This document shows, piece after piece, positions 41,502-49,221 of a DNA stretch of 64,000 bases. Under the pieces are notes generated by a model. It saw only the letters and a list, made by a program, of their open reading frames with translations, was not told where the DNA came from and made no database searches. How positions within the stretch are numbered: position 1 is the stretch's first letter; every line of letters starts with the position of its first letter. The DNA comes from Paenalcaligenes sp050487225 (GTDB taxonomy: Bacteria > Pseudomonadota > Gammaproteobacteria > Burkholderiales > Burkholderiaceae_B). Position numbers and translations under genes: made by a program. The stretch lies in assembly GCF_050487225.1 (NCBI RefSeq), contig NZ_JBKQGY010000002.1, forward strand, positions 248,001 to 312,000, written 5' to 3'.

Positions 41502-41564
41502 GCGAAAATACGGGGTTATTTGACGACGTAATCATCAGATAACGCGAACTCCCAGTATTTTCGC
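41502..41564 (-). promoter_or_regulatory. Structured leader of the porin-fusion gene
   Basis: A perfect 10-bp inverted repeat GCGAAAATAC/GTATTTTCGC (41502-41511, 41555-41564) encloses a second, nearly self-complementary segment at 41515-41543 that starts GTTAT and ends ATAAC. It ends 20 bases upstream of the chosen start codon on the minus strand, so as RNA it would form a long nested stem-loop in the leader. Confidence 0.6.
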
Positions 41565-41707
41565 ACCGCCCCACACCCGCAGCCAGCCTGCCTTGGCATA
41601 GTACTGGCATCTAAAAGCATCACTTCGTTATACACAGGTATAGTGCCTGCGCATAACGTGTACATAACGCCCTCATTACCCTGGCAACACGCCATGATAA
41701 TTAGGTT

Positions 41708-42232
41708 TTAGCGATGGTCATCACTATGGATTTGCAGGGCTTCTAAGAAACGCGACACCATGTTGTAGGTAGCAATAGTGGCGGTAAGCTCAACGATTTC
41801 ACGCTTATCGAAATGCGACTTAATAGCGGCAAACACCGTGTCATTCACTTGTATGTCACGCGTCATCGCATCGGTATACGCTAGTACGGCACGGGTACGC
41901 TCATCGAACAAGGTAGAGCTTTGCCACGTTTGCAACTCATCTAACTGCGCTTGGCTTACCCCTTCTTTCAGGGCAATAGGCGCATGCTGGTCGGCCTCGT
42001 AAGGCGCGTTATTCAGCACGGCTACCCGCATGATAATCAGCTCGCGCAAATCACCCGGCAAACTGCTATTCAAGCGAATACCCGTCAAATGATTCAACCA
42101 ACCTTTAGCAATAGGTGGGCTATTTAACAGCATTTGATACAAATGCAGCACGCTGCCGCGTTCTGCAATGATCTGCTCAACCAGCGGGCTTACCTCGGGG
42201 TCTTGTAAATTGGCGTAATCAATACGGGCCAT
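41708..42232 (-). CDS. Carboxymuconolactone-decarboxylase/AhpD-family protein
   Basis: 174 residues of the all-alpha CMD family: L-R-E-L-I-I-M-R-V-A-V-L-N-N-A-P-Y-E-A-D-Q-H-A-P-I-A near the middle. The usual peroxidase C-x-x-C pair is absent (N-A-P-Y-E instead), so it is not an AhpD-type peroxidase. It is of the larger unassigned CMD group found in catabolic operons. Nineteen bases downstream of the class III aminotransferase and probably co-transcribed. Role unknown. Confidence 0.82.
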   Translation of the reverse strand: MARIDYANLQDPEVSPLVEQIIAERGSVLHLYQMLLNSPPIAKGWLNHLTGIRLNSSLPGDLRELIIMRVAVLNNAPYEADQHAPIALKEGVSQAQLDELQTWQSSTLFDERTRAVLAYTDAMTRDIQVNDTVFAAIKSHFDKREIVELTATIATYNMVSRFLEALQIHSDDHR

Positions 42233-42250
42233 CCAGAATTCCTCCGTTAA

Positions 42251-43582
42251 TCAAGATTGGACAGGCAACACCTGATGAATGGTCTGCGTCAACAGTTCAA
42301 CAATACGACTGATATCTTCAGCCGTGCAAATAAATGGGGGGGCCAACAAAATATGGTCGCCGCGCACGCCATCAATCGTGCCACCACCGGGGTACATCAA
42401 CAGCCCTAGCGCCTGTGCTGCGGACTTCATTTTTGCATGCGTTTTTAACGCGGGCTCCAAAGGCGTTTTGCTTTGTTTGTCGGCTACCAGTTCAATACCG
42501 GTGAACAAGCCACGGCCACGAATATCCCCCACATTAGGATGCAAACCTAACGCTGCATGCAACTCACTGCGTAGCTGTTCGCCACGGACCCGCACGTTTT
42601 CTAGTAAGTTATCGCGCTCGATGACCTTCTGTACGGCCAATGCCCCGGCACACGCAGTGGCATGACTCATATACGTATGACCGTGTTGAAAATACCCCGT
42701 ACCCGCCAAAATAGCGCGGTAGAGCTTTTCACTTGCCAACATCGCACCTATAGGCTGATACCCAGCCCCCAAGCCTTTAGCGATAGTCAAAATATCAGGG
42801 GCAACGCCATCTTCGGCACACGCAAACAAATGCCCTGTACGCCCCATACCGCACATGACTTCATCAAAAATCAGCAACACACCATGGCGGTCACAGACTT
42901 CGCGGATTTTTTTCAAATAACCATTAACGGGGGGCAGCACACCAGCCGTCGCCCCCACTACGGGCTCAGCCACAAAGGCCGCGACGTTTTCAGGGCCTAG
43001 GTCTTTGATCATGCTATCTAGCTCATCGGCCAAGCGCTGTGCGTAAGCTGCTTCGCTTTCACCTGCCTGTTGGTCACGATAGGCATAGCACGGTGAGACG
43101 TGGTGTGACTCGGTTAGCAACGGCAAGAACGGCGCACGACGCCATGCGTTACCACCAATCCCTAACGCGCCCAAGGTATTGCCGTGATAGCTTTGCTTGC
43201 GGGCAATAAAGATACGGCGTGAAGGCTGATTTGTATCTACAAAATATTGTCTGGCCAGTTTCAGTGCTGCTTCTACGGCTTCAGAACCACCTGACACAAA
43301 ATACACATGATTCAAATCGCCCGGTGCACGCTCAACCAAGAAATCAGCCAAGTCCTCTACCGCATCGTTGGTAAAAAAAGCTGAGTGAGCATACGGTAAT
43401 GCATCCAACTGTGTTTTGATCGCCGCGACCACATCAGGGTGGCTATGGCCTAGGCACGATACCGCCGCCCCGCCCGACGCATCAATATAACGTTTACCTT
43501 CTGCATCAATAAGATGTATCCCCTCACCGCGCACAGCACGTGGCAGCTCTGTTTTGGGGTTGCGATGAAACACATGAGTCAT
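42251..43582 (-). CDS. Class III pyridoxal-phosphate aminotransferase
   Basis: 443 residues. PLP contacts: V-S-G-G-S-E-A-V-E-A-A-L-K near residues 98-110, L-L-I-F-D-E-V-M-C-G-M-G-R-T-G, and the Schiff-base lysine in L-T-I-A-K-G-L-G-A-G-Y. H-T-Y-M-S-H-A-T-A-C-A-G-A-L follows. The family moves amino groups from omega-amino acids or amines to keto acids; the exact donor cannot be decided. ATG 43582 follows AAGG. The frame is open another 59 residues, but that stretch covers the AT-rich operator region and looks non-coding. Divergent from an RpiR-type regulator. Confidence 0.9.
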   Translation of the reverse strand: MTHVFHRNPKTELPRAVRGEGIHLIDAEGKRYIDASGGAAVSCLGHSHPDVVAAIKTQLDALPYAHSAFFTNDAVEDLADFLVERAPGDLNHVYFVSGGSEAVEAALKLARQYFVDTNQPSRRIFIARKQSYHGNTLGALGIGGNAWRRAPFLPLLTESHHVSPCYAYRDQQAGESEAAYAQRLADELDSMIKDLGPENVAAFVAEPVVGATAGVLPPVNGYLKKIREVCDRHGVLLIFDEVMCGMGRTGHLFACAEDGVAPDILTIAKGLGAGYQPIGAMLASEKLYRAILAGTGYFQHGHTYMSHATACAGALAVQKVIERDNLLENVRVRGEQLRSELHAALGLHPNVGDIRGRGLFTGIELVADKQSKTPLEPALKTHAKMKSAAQALGLLMYPGGGTIDGVRGDHILLAPPFICTAEDISRIVELLTQTIHQVLPVQS

Positions 43583-43626
43583 AGCGGCTACCTTTAAATT
43601 TCTGTCAGAAACAGCACTAATATAAA

Positions 43627-43664
43627 CAACATTTGTTGAATATAATAATAACAATACAACAAAT
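43627..43664. promoter_or_regulatory. Operator-like inverted repeats between aminotransferase and RpiR genes
   Basis: ATTTGTTG (43631-43638) and its complement CAACAAAT (43657-43664) flank 18 A/T-rich bases. The first also forms the smaller palindrome CAACA-TT-TGTTG (43627-43638). The position in the divergent intergenic region suggests binding by the neighbouring RpiR protein. Confidence 0.5.
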
Positions 43665-43746
43665 AAATCAACCCTAGTGCATAATCCAGCAAAAGCCTTT
43701 TTTCTGTGGCCTCTTTGCAGCAGCCTAGTTGAGATATACTTTGCGA

Positions 43747-44640
43747 ATGACGCGTCCACACCTAGCCCCTCCTACGACTTTTGATGATCTGATCCAGCGC
43801 TTACAGGCCGAGTTTTCTAGCCTGCCGCCTCAGTTTCAGGTCGCTGTTCGCTATTTGCTGGATCACCCTGCAGAAGTGCCGGTGGTGTCCATGCGCACGG
43901 TTGCTAGCCAAGCTGGTGTACAACCGGCAACCCTAGTACGTCTGGCCCAATCGTTGGGCTATAGCGGCTGGGCAGGGTTAAAAACCGTGTTTGTGCACTC
44001 ACTGCCGCAAACCGTAGTGAAAGGCTATGCCGAACAAGCGCAACGCGTGGTGCGCAGCAAACGTTCGCCAAACAAGCAGCAAAAAATGCTGGATGCACAA
44101 ATGCTGAACATCCAAGCGTTGGAAAATCTGAATACCGAAAAGCTGCCCGCCGTTACCGATATGATTCACAAAGCCAAGCGCGTGTATGTGGCAGGCTTCA
44201 GAGCCTCGTATCCGCCCGCATTTGGTTTTCACTATCTCTATAGACTGTTTCGCCCTTCTGTCTACATGCTGCGCAGCGATGCGGGCACATTAGAAATGGA
44301 ACTGCGCAGCCTAGGCCCGCAAGACGTGGTGCTATTAATAGGCTTTGCGCCCTATTCTCAAGAAATCGTACAGGTATACAAAGCGGCTAAAGCAGCAGGT
44401 AGCCAGATCGTGGCCTTATGCGATAGCGCGGTTGCCCCCATTGCACTAGAAGCCAATGGTCTGCTGCTGTTCAACACAGAGACCTCGTCGTTCTTCCCCT
44501 CTATCACGGCAGCCTCTGCACTGGTAGAAGTGTTGGCTGAGCAGTTGCTGGCTCGTACAGGCATGCGTGCTGTTAACGACATTGCTAAGGCAGAACAACA
44601 GTTACACCACACTGGTGCCTATTGGGCTAAACGCTCGTAG
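43747..44640 (+). CDS. MurR/RpiR-family regulator (first of two)
   Basis: 297 residues. The N-terminal RpiR helix-turn-helix (about 10-85) has V-S-M-R-T-V-A-S-Q-A-G-V-Q-P-A-T-L-V-R-L-A-Q-S-L-G-Y-S-G-W. The SIS sugar-isomerase-like sensor domain (about 125-265) has the R-V-Y-V-A-G-F-R-A-S phosphosugar-loop region. In this family the SIS domain usually binds a phosphosugar, but members near amine catabolic genes may sense other ligands. It diverges from the aminotransferase, with the A/T-rich inverted repeats between them. ATG 43747 chosen over an upstream in-frame start. Confidence 0.87.
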   Translation: MTRPHLAPPTTFDDLIQRLQAEFSSLPPQFQVAVRYLLDHPAEVPVVSMRTVASQAGVQPATLVRLAQSLGYSGWAGLKTVFVHSLPQTVVKGYAEQAQRVVRSKRSPNKQQKMLDAQMLNIQALENLNTEKLPAVTDMIHKAKRVYVAGFRASYPPAFGFHYLYRLFRPSVYMLRSDAGTLEMELRSLGPQDVVLLIGFAPYSQEIVQVYKAAKAAGSQIVALCDSAVAPIALEANGLLLFNTETSSFFPSITAASALVEVLAEQLLARTGMRAVNDIAKAEQQLHHTGAYWAKRS

Positions 44641-44742
44641 CAAAGCAGCCGGGCAACAGAGACCGGTAATCACCCCGTACGCCCCTCAGACAACACCATG
44701 ACTTTCTGCACATCACCTGCAGCGTGTCATGCTGCCCATATT

Positions 44743-44786
44743 CGCAAATAAATTTGCTCAAATATAAATACGCAAATAAATTTGCG
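44743..44786. promoter_or_regulatory. Pair of identical palindromic operators
   Basis: CGCAAATAAATTTGC occurs at 44743-44757 and again at 44771-44785 (with a further G), 28 bases apart. Each copy is a near-perfect palindrome GCAAAT-A-AATTTGC. They lie 86 bases before the C45 gene and fit a dimeric regulator, most simply one of the two RpiR proteins. Surrounding 44641-44871 holds no gene. Confidence 0.7.
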
Positions 44787-44871
44787 CAATTTGGTTACTT
44801 CTTGCATACTGTAGAAAATAATGCCCATCTTACGGATGCGCATATGTATCTTTTTTGCAGGTCCTAGAGCA

Positions 44872-45918
44872 ATGTCCAGTCTCCACTATTTACCGATCAA
44901 TGGCTCACACTATGAAATAGGTGTTCAACTTGGTCAATTCGGCGCGTCTGTCGTCCACCAAAAACTGCTGAAAAGCGATACATGGATGCAGTTACGCCAA
45001 TGGCTAGGGTCTACCGAGCTACAGCACATGAAAGCCCAGGTACAAAGCCTCTTTCCTACTATTTGGCAGGAAATTGAAGGCTTATCCGTAGGGTTACAAC
45101 TGTCGGTAGAAGAAACATTTATGTGGAACTGTAGGGGTGACCTGTGGGCCATGGCGCCAGATGGCTGCACCACCGTACAGCAGGCCACACCCCGACACCG
45201 ACGCATCACACACAACGAGGATGGCGACCCTAGCTTTTATGGTCACTGCGCCATCGTGCACGTTACGCCTAAGGACGATACTGCCTTTGTGTCGTTTGCG
45301 TATCCAGGCTCTATACCCGGACATACTTTTGCTACCAATGCCCATCAGTTGGTTATGACCGTGAACAACATACGCTCATTGGATGCCAAACCTGGTATTC
45401 CTCGCATGGTGTTATGCCGCGCGATTCTTAGCCAGCCCTCCGTTGAAGCCGCCATTCGTTTGTTACGTCATCAGGCTCGTTCTGGTGCGTTCCACCTCAG
45501 CTTGTGTGACGCCCACAGTGCTATACATAGTGTGGAATTTAATAGAGCCGATGTCTCGGTGCAGACCATAGAACATTTGGGTTTTCACGCTAACCATGCT
45601 ATTCATACGGCACAACGCGACTACCCACAAATCATCACCGGCTCGTCAGGTTACCGACAAGTACAAGGCGAATATTTGCTGCAACACGCCCGTACACAGC
45701 CTAATAGCACGGTAGATGCTCTCGCTATATTAGGCAGTCACGAACACGACACTTACCCTATTTATAGACGCACGCCTCACGACCCCGACAACGAGAACAC
45801 CATGGCTACTGCCGACTTCTTGTTTGAAGGTCAAAACCTGCGTTGGTCGGTGTATGACAGCCCTAGTCGCGTACCCTTATTTTCGTTTATTGGCCTACAA
45901 CGTAACTTACAAATATGA
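44872..45918 (+). CDS. C45-family autoproteolytic acyltransferase/hydrolase-like protein
   Basis: 348 residues. It resembles acyl-CoA:6-aminopenicillanate acyltransferase, an Ntn hydrolase that self-cleaves before a Cys. The expected junction is D-G-C-T-T-V with Cys99, preceded by W-N-C-R-G-D-L-W. Downstream H-C-A-I-V-H-V, S-F-A-Y-P-G-S-I-P-G and M-T-V-N-N-I are typical of the mature large subunit. It would hydrolyse or transfer an acyl amide. ATG 44872 gives the normal N-terminus (L-P-I-N-G-S-H-Y-E-I-G), although the frame opens at 44821. It overlaps the next RpiR gene by four bases. Confidence 0.83.
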   Translation: MSSLHYLPINGSHYEIGVQLGQFGASVVHQKLLKSDTWMQLRQWLGSTELQHMKAQVQSLFPTIWQEIEGLSVGLQLSVEETFMWNCRGDLWAMAPDGCTTVQQATPRHRRITHNEDGDPSFYGHCAIVHVTPKDDTAFVSFAYPGSIPGHTFATNAHQLVMTVNNIRSLDAKPGIPRMVLCRAILSQPSVEAAIRLLRHQARSGAFHLSLCDAHSAIHSVEFNRADVSVQTIEHLGFHANHAIHTAQRDYPQIITGSSGYRQVQGEYLLQHARTQPNSTVDALAILGSHEHDTYPIYRRTPHDPDNENTMATADFLFEGQNLRWSVYDSPSRVPLFSFIGLQRNLQI

Positions 45919-46838
45919 GCACTCCTCGCCCCGCCAACCTAGAAGCACTGCGCCAACTGGCTCACAATATTAGTGACCAGAGTAGCGCTGTGCGTTTAGG
46001 TGACAAGACACTGACCGCATTGGGCAGCATTTTGGCTCACCCTCAAGAAGCCGCTTTACTGTCCATTACCGAGTTGGCCGAGCGACTGCAGATCAACCCT
46101 TCTTCCCTCACCCGCTTGGTCAAAAAATTAGGGTTTAGCGGGTTTGCCGATTTTCAACGTTTGTTGCGGGACCACTTAGCATCACAAACCTCGTCGTTTT
46201 ACAGTGTGCAGGCCACACAACTACTCAAAGCATCGCAGCCACAGTCTCCTTTACAGGCTGACAATGATGCGCTGGCACATGCAACCACCTTAGCCACAGA
46301 AGCCTGTCACACTATTCAGCACAGCCTGCAACTATTGTCTGCCGACGCTATTAGCTCGGCCGCACAGACGCTTGCGCACGCATCGCGTGTACGCATTCAT
46401 GGCAAACGCCAATACAGTGCGTTGGCACAGTTTCTTTGTTATGGGTTGGGCCTCATCCGCAGTGACGTAGGGTTGTTAGACCCTACTAGCTTAGGTGTGG
46501 CCGAGGGGTTGGCACAGCTAGAGGCCGGTGACGTGCTGATCACCGCCTGTGTCTACCCGTACACCCGTGAAGTGATCGCCGTTGCTGAACTGGCAGCCAA
46601 AGCAGGCATTATCGTGATTGCGCTCACCGACCAAGAGTTATCACCGCTTGCCCGCGCTGCTACACATAGCTTTATCGTACCGTATCGCAGCAACTTTTTT
46701 ACTAACAGCATCAGCGCGTATTTCCTGCTTGCTGAGGCTTTGCTCAACCAAGTCGCCCGTGAGCTAGAAGACACTGCAATTACCGCATTAGAGAAACGTG
46801 AGCAGTACATTGCCGCGCTACAAATAGAGCAGTCCTGA
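45915..46838 (+). CDS. MurR/RpiR-family regulator (second of two)
   Basis: 307 residues with RpiR HTH (S-I-T-E-L-A-E-R-L-Q-I-N-P-S-S-L-T-R-L-V-K-K-L-G-F-S-G-F) and a SIS domain (S-R-V-R-I-H-G-K-R-Q-Y-S-A near 160). It overlaps the C45 gene (ATGA), so it is likely an autoregulator of that two-gene unit through the palindromes at 44743-44786. It differs clearly from the RpiR protein at 43747, so the two are not a recent duplication. Confidence 0.87.
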   Translation: MSTPRPANLEALRQLAHNISDQSSAVRLGDKTLTALGSILAHPQEAALLSITELAERLQINPSSLTRLVKKLGFSGFADFQRLLRDHLASQTSSFYSVQATQLLKASQPQSPLQADNDALAHATTLATEACHTIQHSLQLLSADAISSAAQTLAHASRVRIHGKRQYSALAQFLCYGLGLIRSDVGLLDPTSLGVAEGLAQLEAGDVLITACVYPYTREVIAVAELAAKAGIIVIALTDQELSPLARAATHSFIVPYRSNFFTNSISAYFLLAEALLNQVARELEDTAITALEKREQYIAALQIEQS

Positions 46839-46866
46839 GGTATTGCCGCATCACCAGCACCTCAGG
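46834..46866. terminator. Hairpin between convergent RpiR and argE genes
   Basis: CCTGAGGT/ACCTCAGG (8 bp) with a 17-base loop, overlapping the RpiR stop. Only a pyrimidine-rich tail follows, so termination is possible but not certain. Confidence 0.4.
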
Positions 46867-46899
46867 GCCCTCTTCTTCACAACAACACCTACTTATTTT

Positions 46900-48066
46900 T
46901 TATAGGCTATGGTGGGCAAGGTGATTCGCCAGTTTCACCAGCATCGCATCACACGCCGCTAACTGCTGTACGTGGATGAATTCGTCTGGCTTATGACCTT
47001 GGTCCATACTGCCCGGACCGCAGACCACGGTGGGAATACCGGCTTGCTCAAACAACCCACCTTCGGTACCAAATGCCACCGTACCAAAATCATCTGAACC
47101 ACTGATCAGTGCCAGCAATTGTGCCGCTGTGCTATCTGGTGGTGTGACCAACCCTGGGTACGCACTGAGTGGCTGCATTTCAATACCCGTATCTGGCTGC
47201 ACGGCTTGCATAGCGGGCACCAACTCATTCTGTGCGTACTGCTGCAACTCATCGGCCACGGTTTGCGCATCGAAGTCAGGCAAGGCGCGCACTTCAAAAT
47301 CGAACTCGCACTCGGCAGGAACGATGTTTAAGGCTCTACCACCCTTAATCACACCGGTCTGAATGGTGGAATACGGCGGATCAAAACGGGCATCATGCAG
47401 CTCAGGTTGCGCCTGGCGTTTACCCATTTCGCCCAAACGGGTGATCAGTTGCGCGGCGTATTCAATGGCGTTCACGCCATAAGGCGCGTACGCCGAATGG
47501 CAGGCCGCCCCTTTGATGCAGCAACGCATAGCCAGCTTGCCTTTGTGACCCAGTACCGGCTTCATTTCGGTAGGTTCACCAATCAAGCACAGACTGTATT
47601 TCAATGGACGCTTAGCCAGCTCAGCCAACATCGGGCGCACACCCAAACAGCCTATTTCCTCGTCATAGGAAAATGCCAAATGGATGGGTGTTTTTAATTC
47701 AGTTTTGACAAACAACGGTACCGCTGCCAATACGGAGGCAATAAAGCCTTTCATGTCAGCCGTACCGCGTCCGTATAACTTGCTGTCGTGTTCGCTTAAC
47801 TGAAAAGGGTCTACCGTCCAGTTTTGACCATCTACAGGCACGACATCTGTGTGCCCAGACAGCACCACCCCGCCCCTGTCTTTAGGGCCGATGGTGGCAA
47901 ACAAGCTGGCTTTGGTGCCCTCTTCGTTATGGAACAACTCACTCTCTACGCCGTGACTCGCCAAGTAGTCACGCACAAAAGTGATGAGCTGCAAGTTGGA
48001 ATCTCTACTGACCGTCGCAAAGGAGATCAGTTTTTCCAAGATGTCACGGCTAGAGAGATTACTCAT
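46900..48066 (-). CDS. argE: Acetylornithine deacetylase-like M20 amidohydrolase
   Basis: 388 residues. M20 metal-site motifs: L-S-G-H-T-D-V-V-P near residue 68, R-G-T-A-D-M-K-G-F-I, Y-D-E-E-I-G-C-L-G near 130, and the C-terminal V-C-G-P-G-S-M-D-Q-G-H-K-P-D-E-F. It matches ArgE most closely, but its place as last gene in a symporter/monooxygenase operon suggests it may deacylate the substrate of that pathway rather than serve arginine synthesis. Overlaps the DUF1028 gene by eight bases. Function assignment to ArgE proper is therefore guarded. Confidence 0.85.
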   Translation of the reverse strand: MSNLSSRDILEKLISFATVSRDSNLQLITFVRDYLASHGVESELFHNEEGTKASLFATIGPKDRGGVVLSGHTDVVPVDGQNWTVDPFQLSEHDSKLYGRGTADMKGFIASVLAAVPLFVKTELKTPIHLAFSYDEEIGCLGVRPMLAELAKRPLKYSLCLIGEPTEMKPVLGHKGKLAMRCCIKGAACHSAYAPYGVNAIEYAAQLITRLGEMGKRQAQPELHDARFDPPYSTIQTGVIKGGRALNIVPAECEFDFEVRALPDFDAQTVADELQQYAQNELVPAMQAVQPDTGIEMQPLSAYPGLVTPPDSTAAQLLALISGSDDFGTVAFGTEGGLFEQAGIPTVVCGPGSMDQGHKPDEFIHVQQLAACDAMLVKLANHLAHHSL

Positions 48067-48736
48067 CCCCAGGCACCCCGTAGCTAGGTGCTGCCGTCGG
48101 GTTCAACGCGCGGGTTAGGTAATCTTGCATTTGCGGTTTGTAGTCGTGCCACAGCGCTTCTAGCTTATCTATAGGCGCTTCGTCTGCCCAATCCACACGC
48201 AGATCCACCATAGGCCAACTCACGTCGCCCGCGATTTTCATTGCAGCAGAGTGCACAGGGCCTGCTTCACCACCAGCGGCCATCGCTGCTTGCATGGCAG
48301 CAAGCAATCGATCAGCCAACATGCCGGTGGTGGTTTCAAACGCCTTGGTCATGGCTTCAATCACCGCCTTGCTGGACAGCAGGTTGCCGGCCGCAACACA
48401 TTGCTGCCCTTCAACGGCGTGATAAATCCCCAATGCTTCACTACCACTGAACAAAGCAGTACGCCCTTGTGCATCCACTACCGTTACTTGGCGGTAGTCG
48501 TTCCAGTCGTCTGTGGATAGCGCCTGTTTCAATGCCTCGGCTGCACCCAGCTTATGCTGCTGCAACTGATCCAACACACGATGCCCCAACGCTGGCAAGG
48601 TCACATTCTGAGTGGCTACCACGCCCACCCCAGCACGTACCCATGGGCATCGCGCACCCACGGCAATACTGGAGGAACTAATGGCCACACCCAACTGACC
48701 GGTTTCTGCACAACGTCCAATAATAGAGAAGGTCAT
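48059..48736 (-). CDS. DUF1028-family protein (Ntn-hydrolase-like)
   Basis: 225 residues. It starts with M-T-F-S-I-I-G-R-C, followed by G-V-A-I-S-S-S-S-I-A-V-G-A-R-C-P-W and V-A-T-Q-N-V-T, the hallmark of DUF1028. The family has an Ntn-hydrolase-like fold, and no firmly established substrate is known to me. Q-C-V-A-A-G-N-L-L-S appears in the second half. It sits between the Rid protein and the deacylase in a tight operon, which suggests an amide-hydrolysing step. That is inference. Confidence 0.88.
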   Translation of the reverse strand: MTFSIIGRCAETGQLGVAISSSSIAVGARCPWVRAGVGVVATQNVTLPALGHRVLDQLQQHKLGAAEALKQALSTDDWNDYRQVTVVDAQGRTALFSGSEALGIYHAVEGQQCVAAGNLLSSKAVIEAMTKAFETTTGMLADRLLAAMQAAMAAGGEAGPVHSAAMKIAGDVSWPMVDLRVDWADEAPIDKLEALWHDYKPQMQDYLTRALNPTAAPSYGVPGDE

Positions 48737-48751
48737 GGTCTGACTCCTTAC

Positions 48752-49183
48752 TTAGGCTTTGCTGGCTTCCCAACCTTCAGGGATCACAGCGATTACATCA
48801 ATTTCCATCAACCACTGGGGCTGCCCCAGTGCTACAACTACCAAACCGGTAGAAATGGGGTATACGCCTTTCAGCCATTTGCCCACGGCTTGGTACACCG
48901 GCTCGCGGTAGCGCGGGTCGATGATGTAGGTAGTTGTTTTCACAATGTGTGACAGGTCACTGCCGGCTTCTTCCAACAGTTGCTTCACGTTTTTCATGGC
49001 TTGTTCTGCTTGTGCAGCAGGATCGCCCAAACCCACCAAATTACCGTCAAAGTCCGTACCTACTTGGCCACGAACATAAACAGTGTTGCCCGCACGTACG
49101 GCTTGGCACAGATCGTTATCCAACGTCTGGTTAGGGTACGTGTCTTTGGTGTTGAACATACGGATACGAGTATGTGTAGGCAT
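48752..49183 (-). CDS. Rid (YjgF/YER057c/UK114) family protein without the catalytic Arg
   Basis: 143 residues. A typical Rid core is visible: V-R-A-G-N-T-V-Y-V-R-G-Q-V-G, A-A-Q-A-E-Q-A-M-K-N-V-K-Q-L-L-E-E-A-G and L-M-E-I-D-V-I-A-V. Archetypal RidA has an Arg in P-A-R-S near the C-terminus. Here the aligned segment reads P-I-S-T, so the imine/enamine deaminase chemistry is not expected and the protein belongs with non-archetypal Rid groups often found in catabolic operons. ATG 49183 with GAGGAA upstream. Confidence 0.88.
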   Translation of the reverse strand: MPTHTRIRMFNTKDTYPNQTLDNDLCQAVRAGNTVYVRGQVGTDFDGNLVGLGDPAAQAEQAMKNVKQLLEEAGSDLSHIVKTTTYIIDPRYREPVYQAVGKWLKGVYPISTGLVVVALGQPQWLMEIDVIAVIPEGWEASKA

Positions 49184-49221
49184 TGCGTTATTCCTCATCA
49201 ATGGAATGCACTATTAGGTAA

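Noticed and set aside
43583..43759. Longer N-terminus for the class III aminotransferase
   Set aside because: The added 59 residues cover an A/T-rich divergent promoter region and lack family similarity; ATG 43582 has an AAGG upstream.
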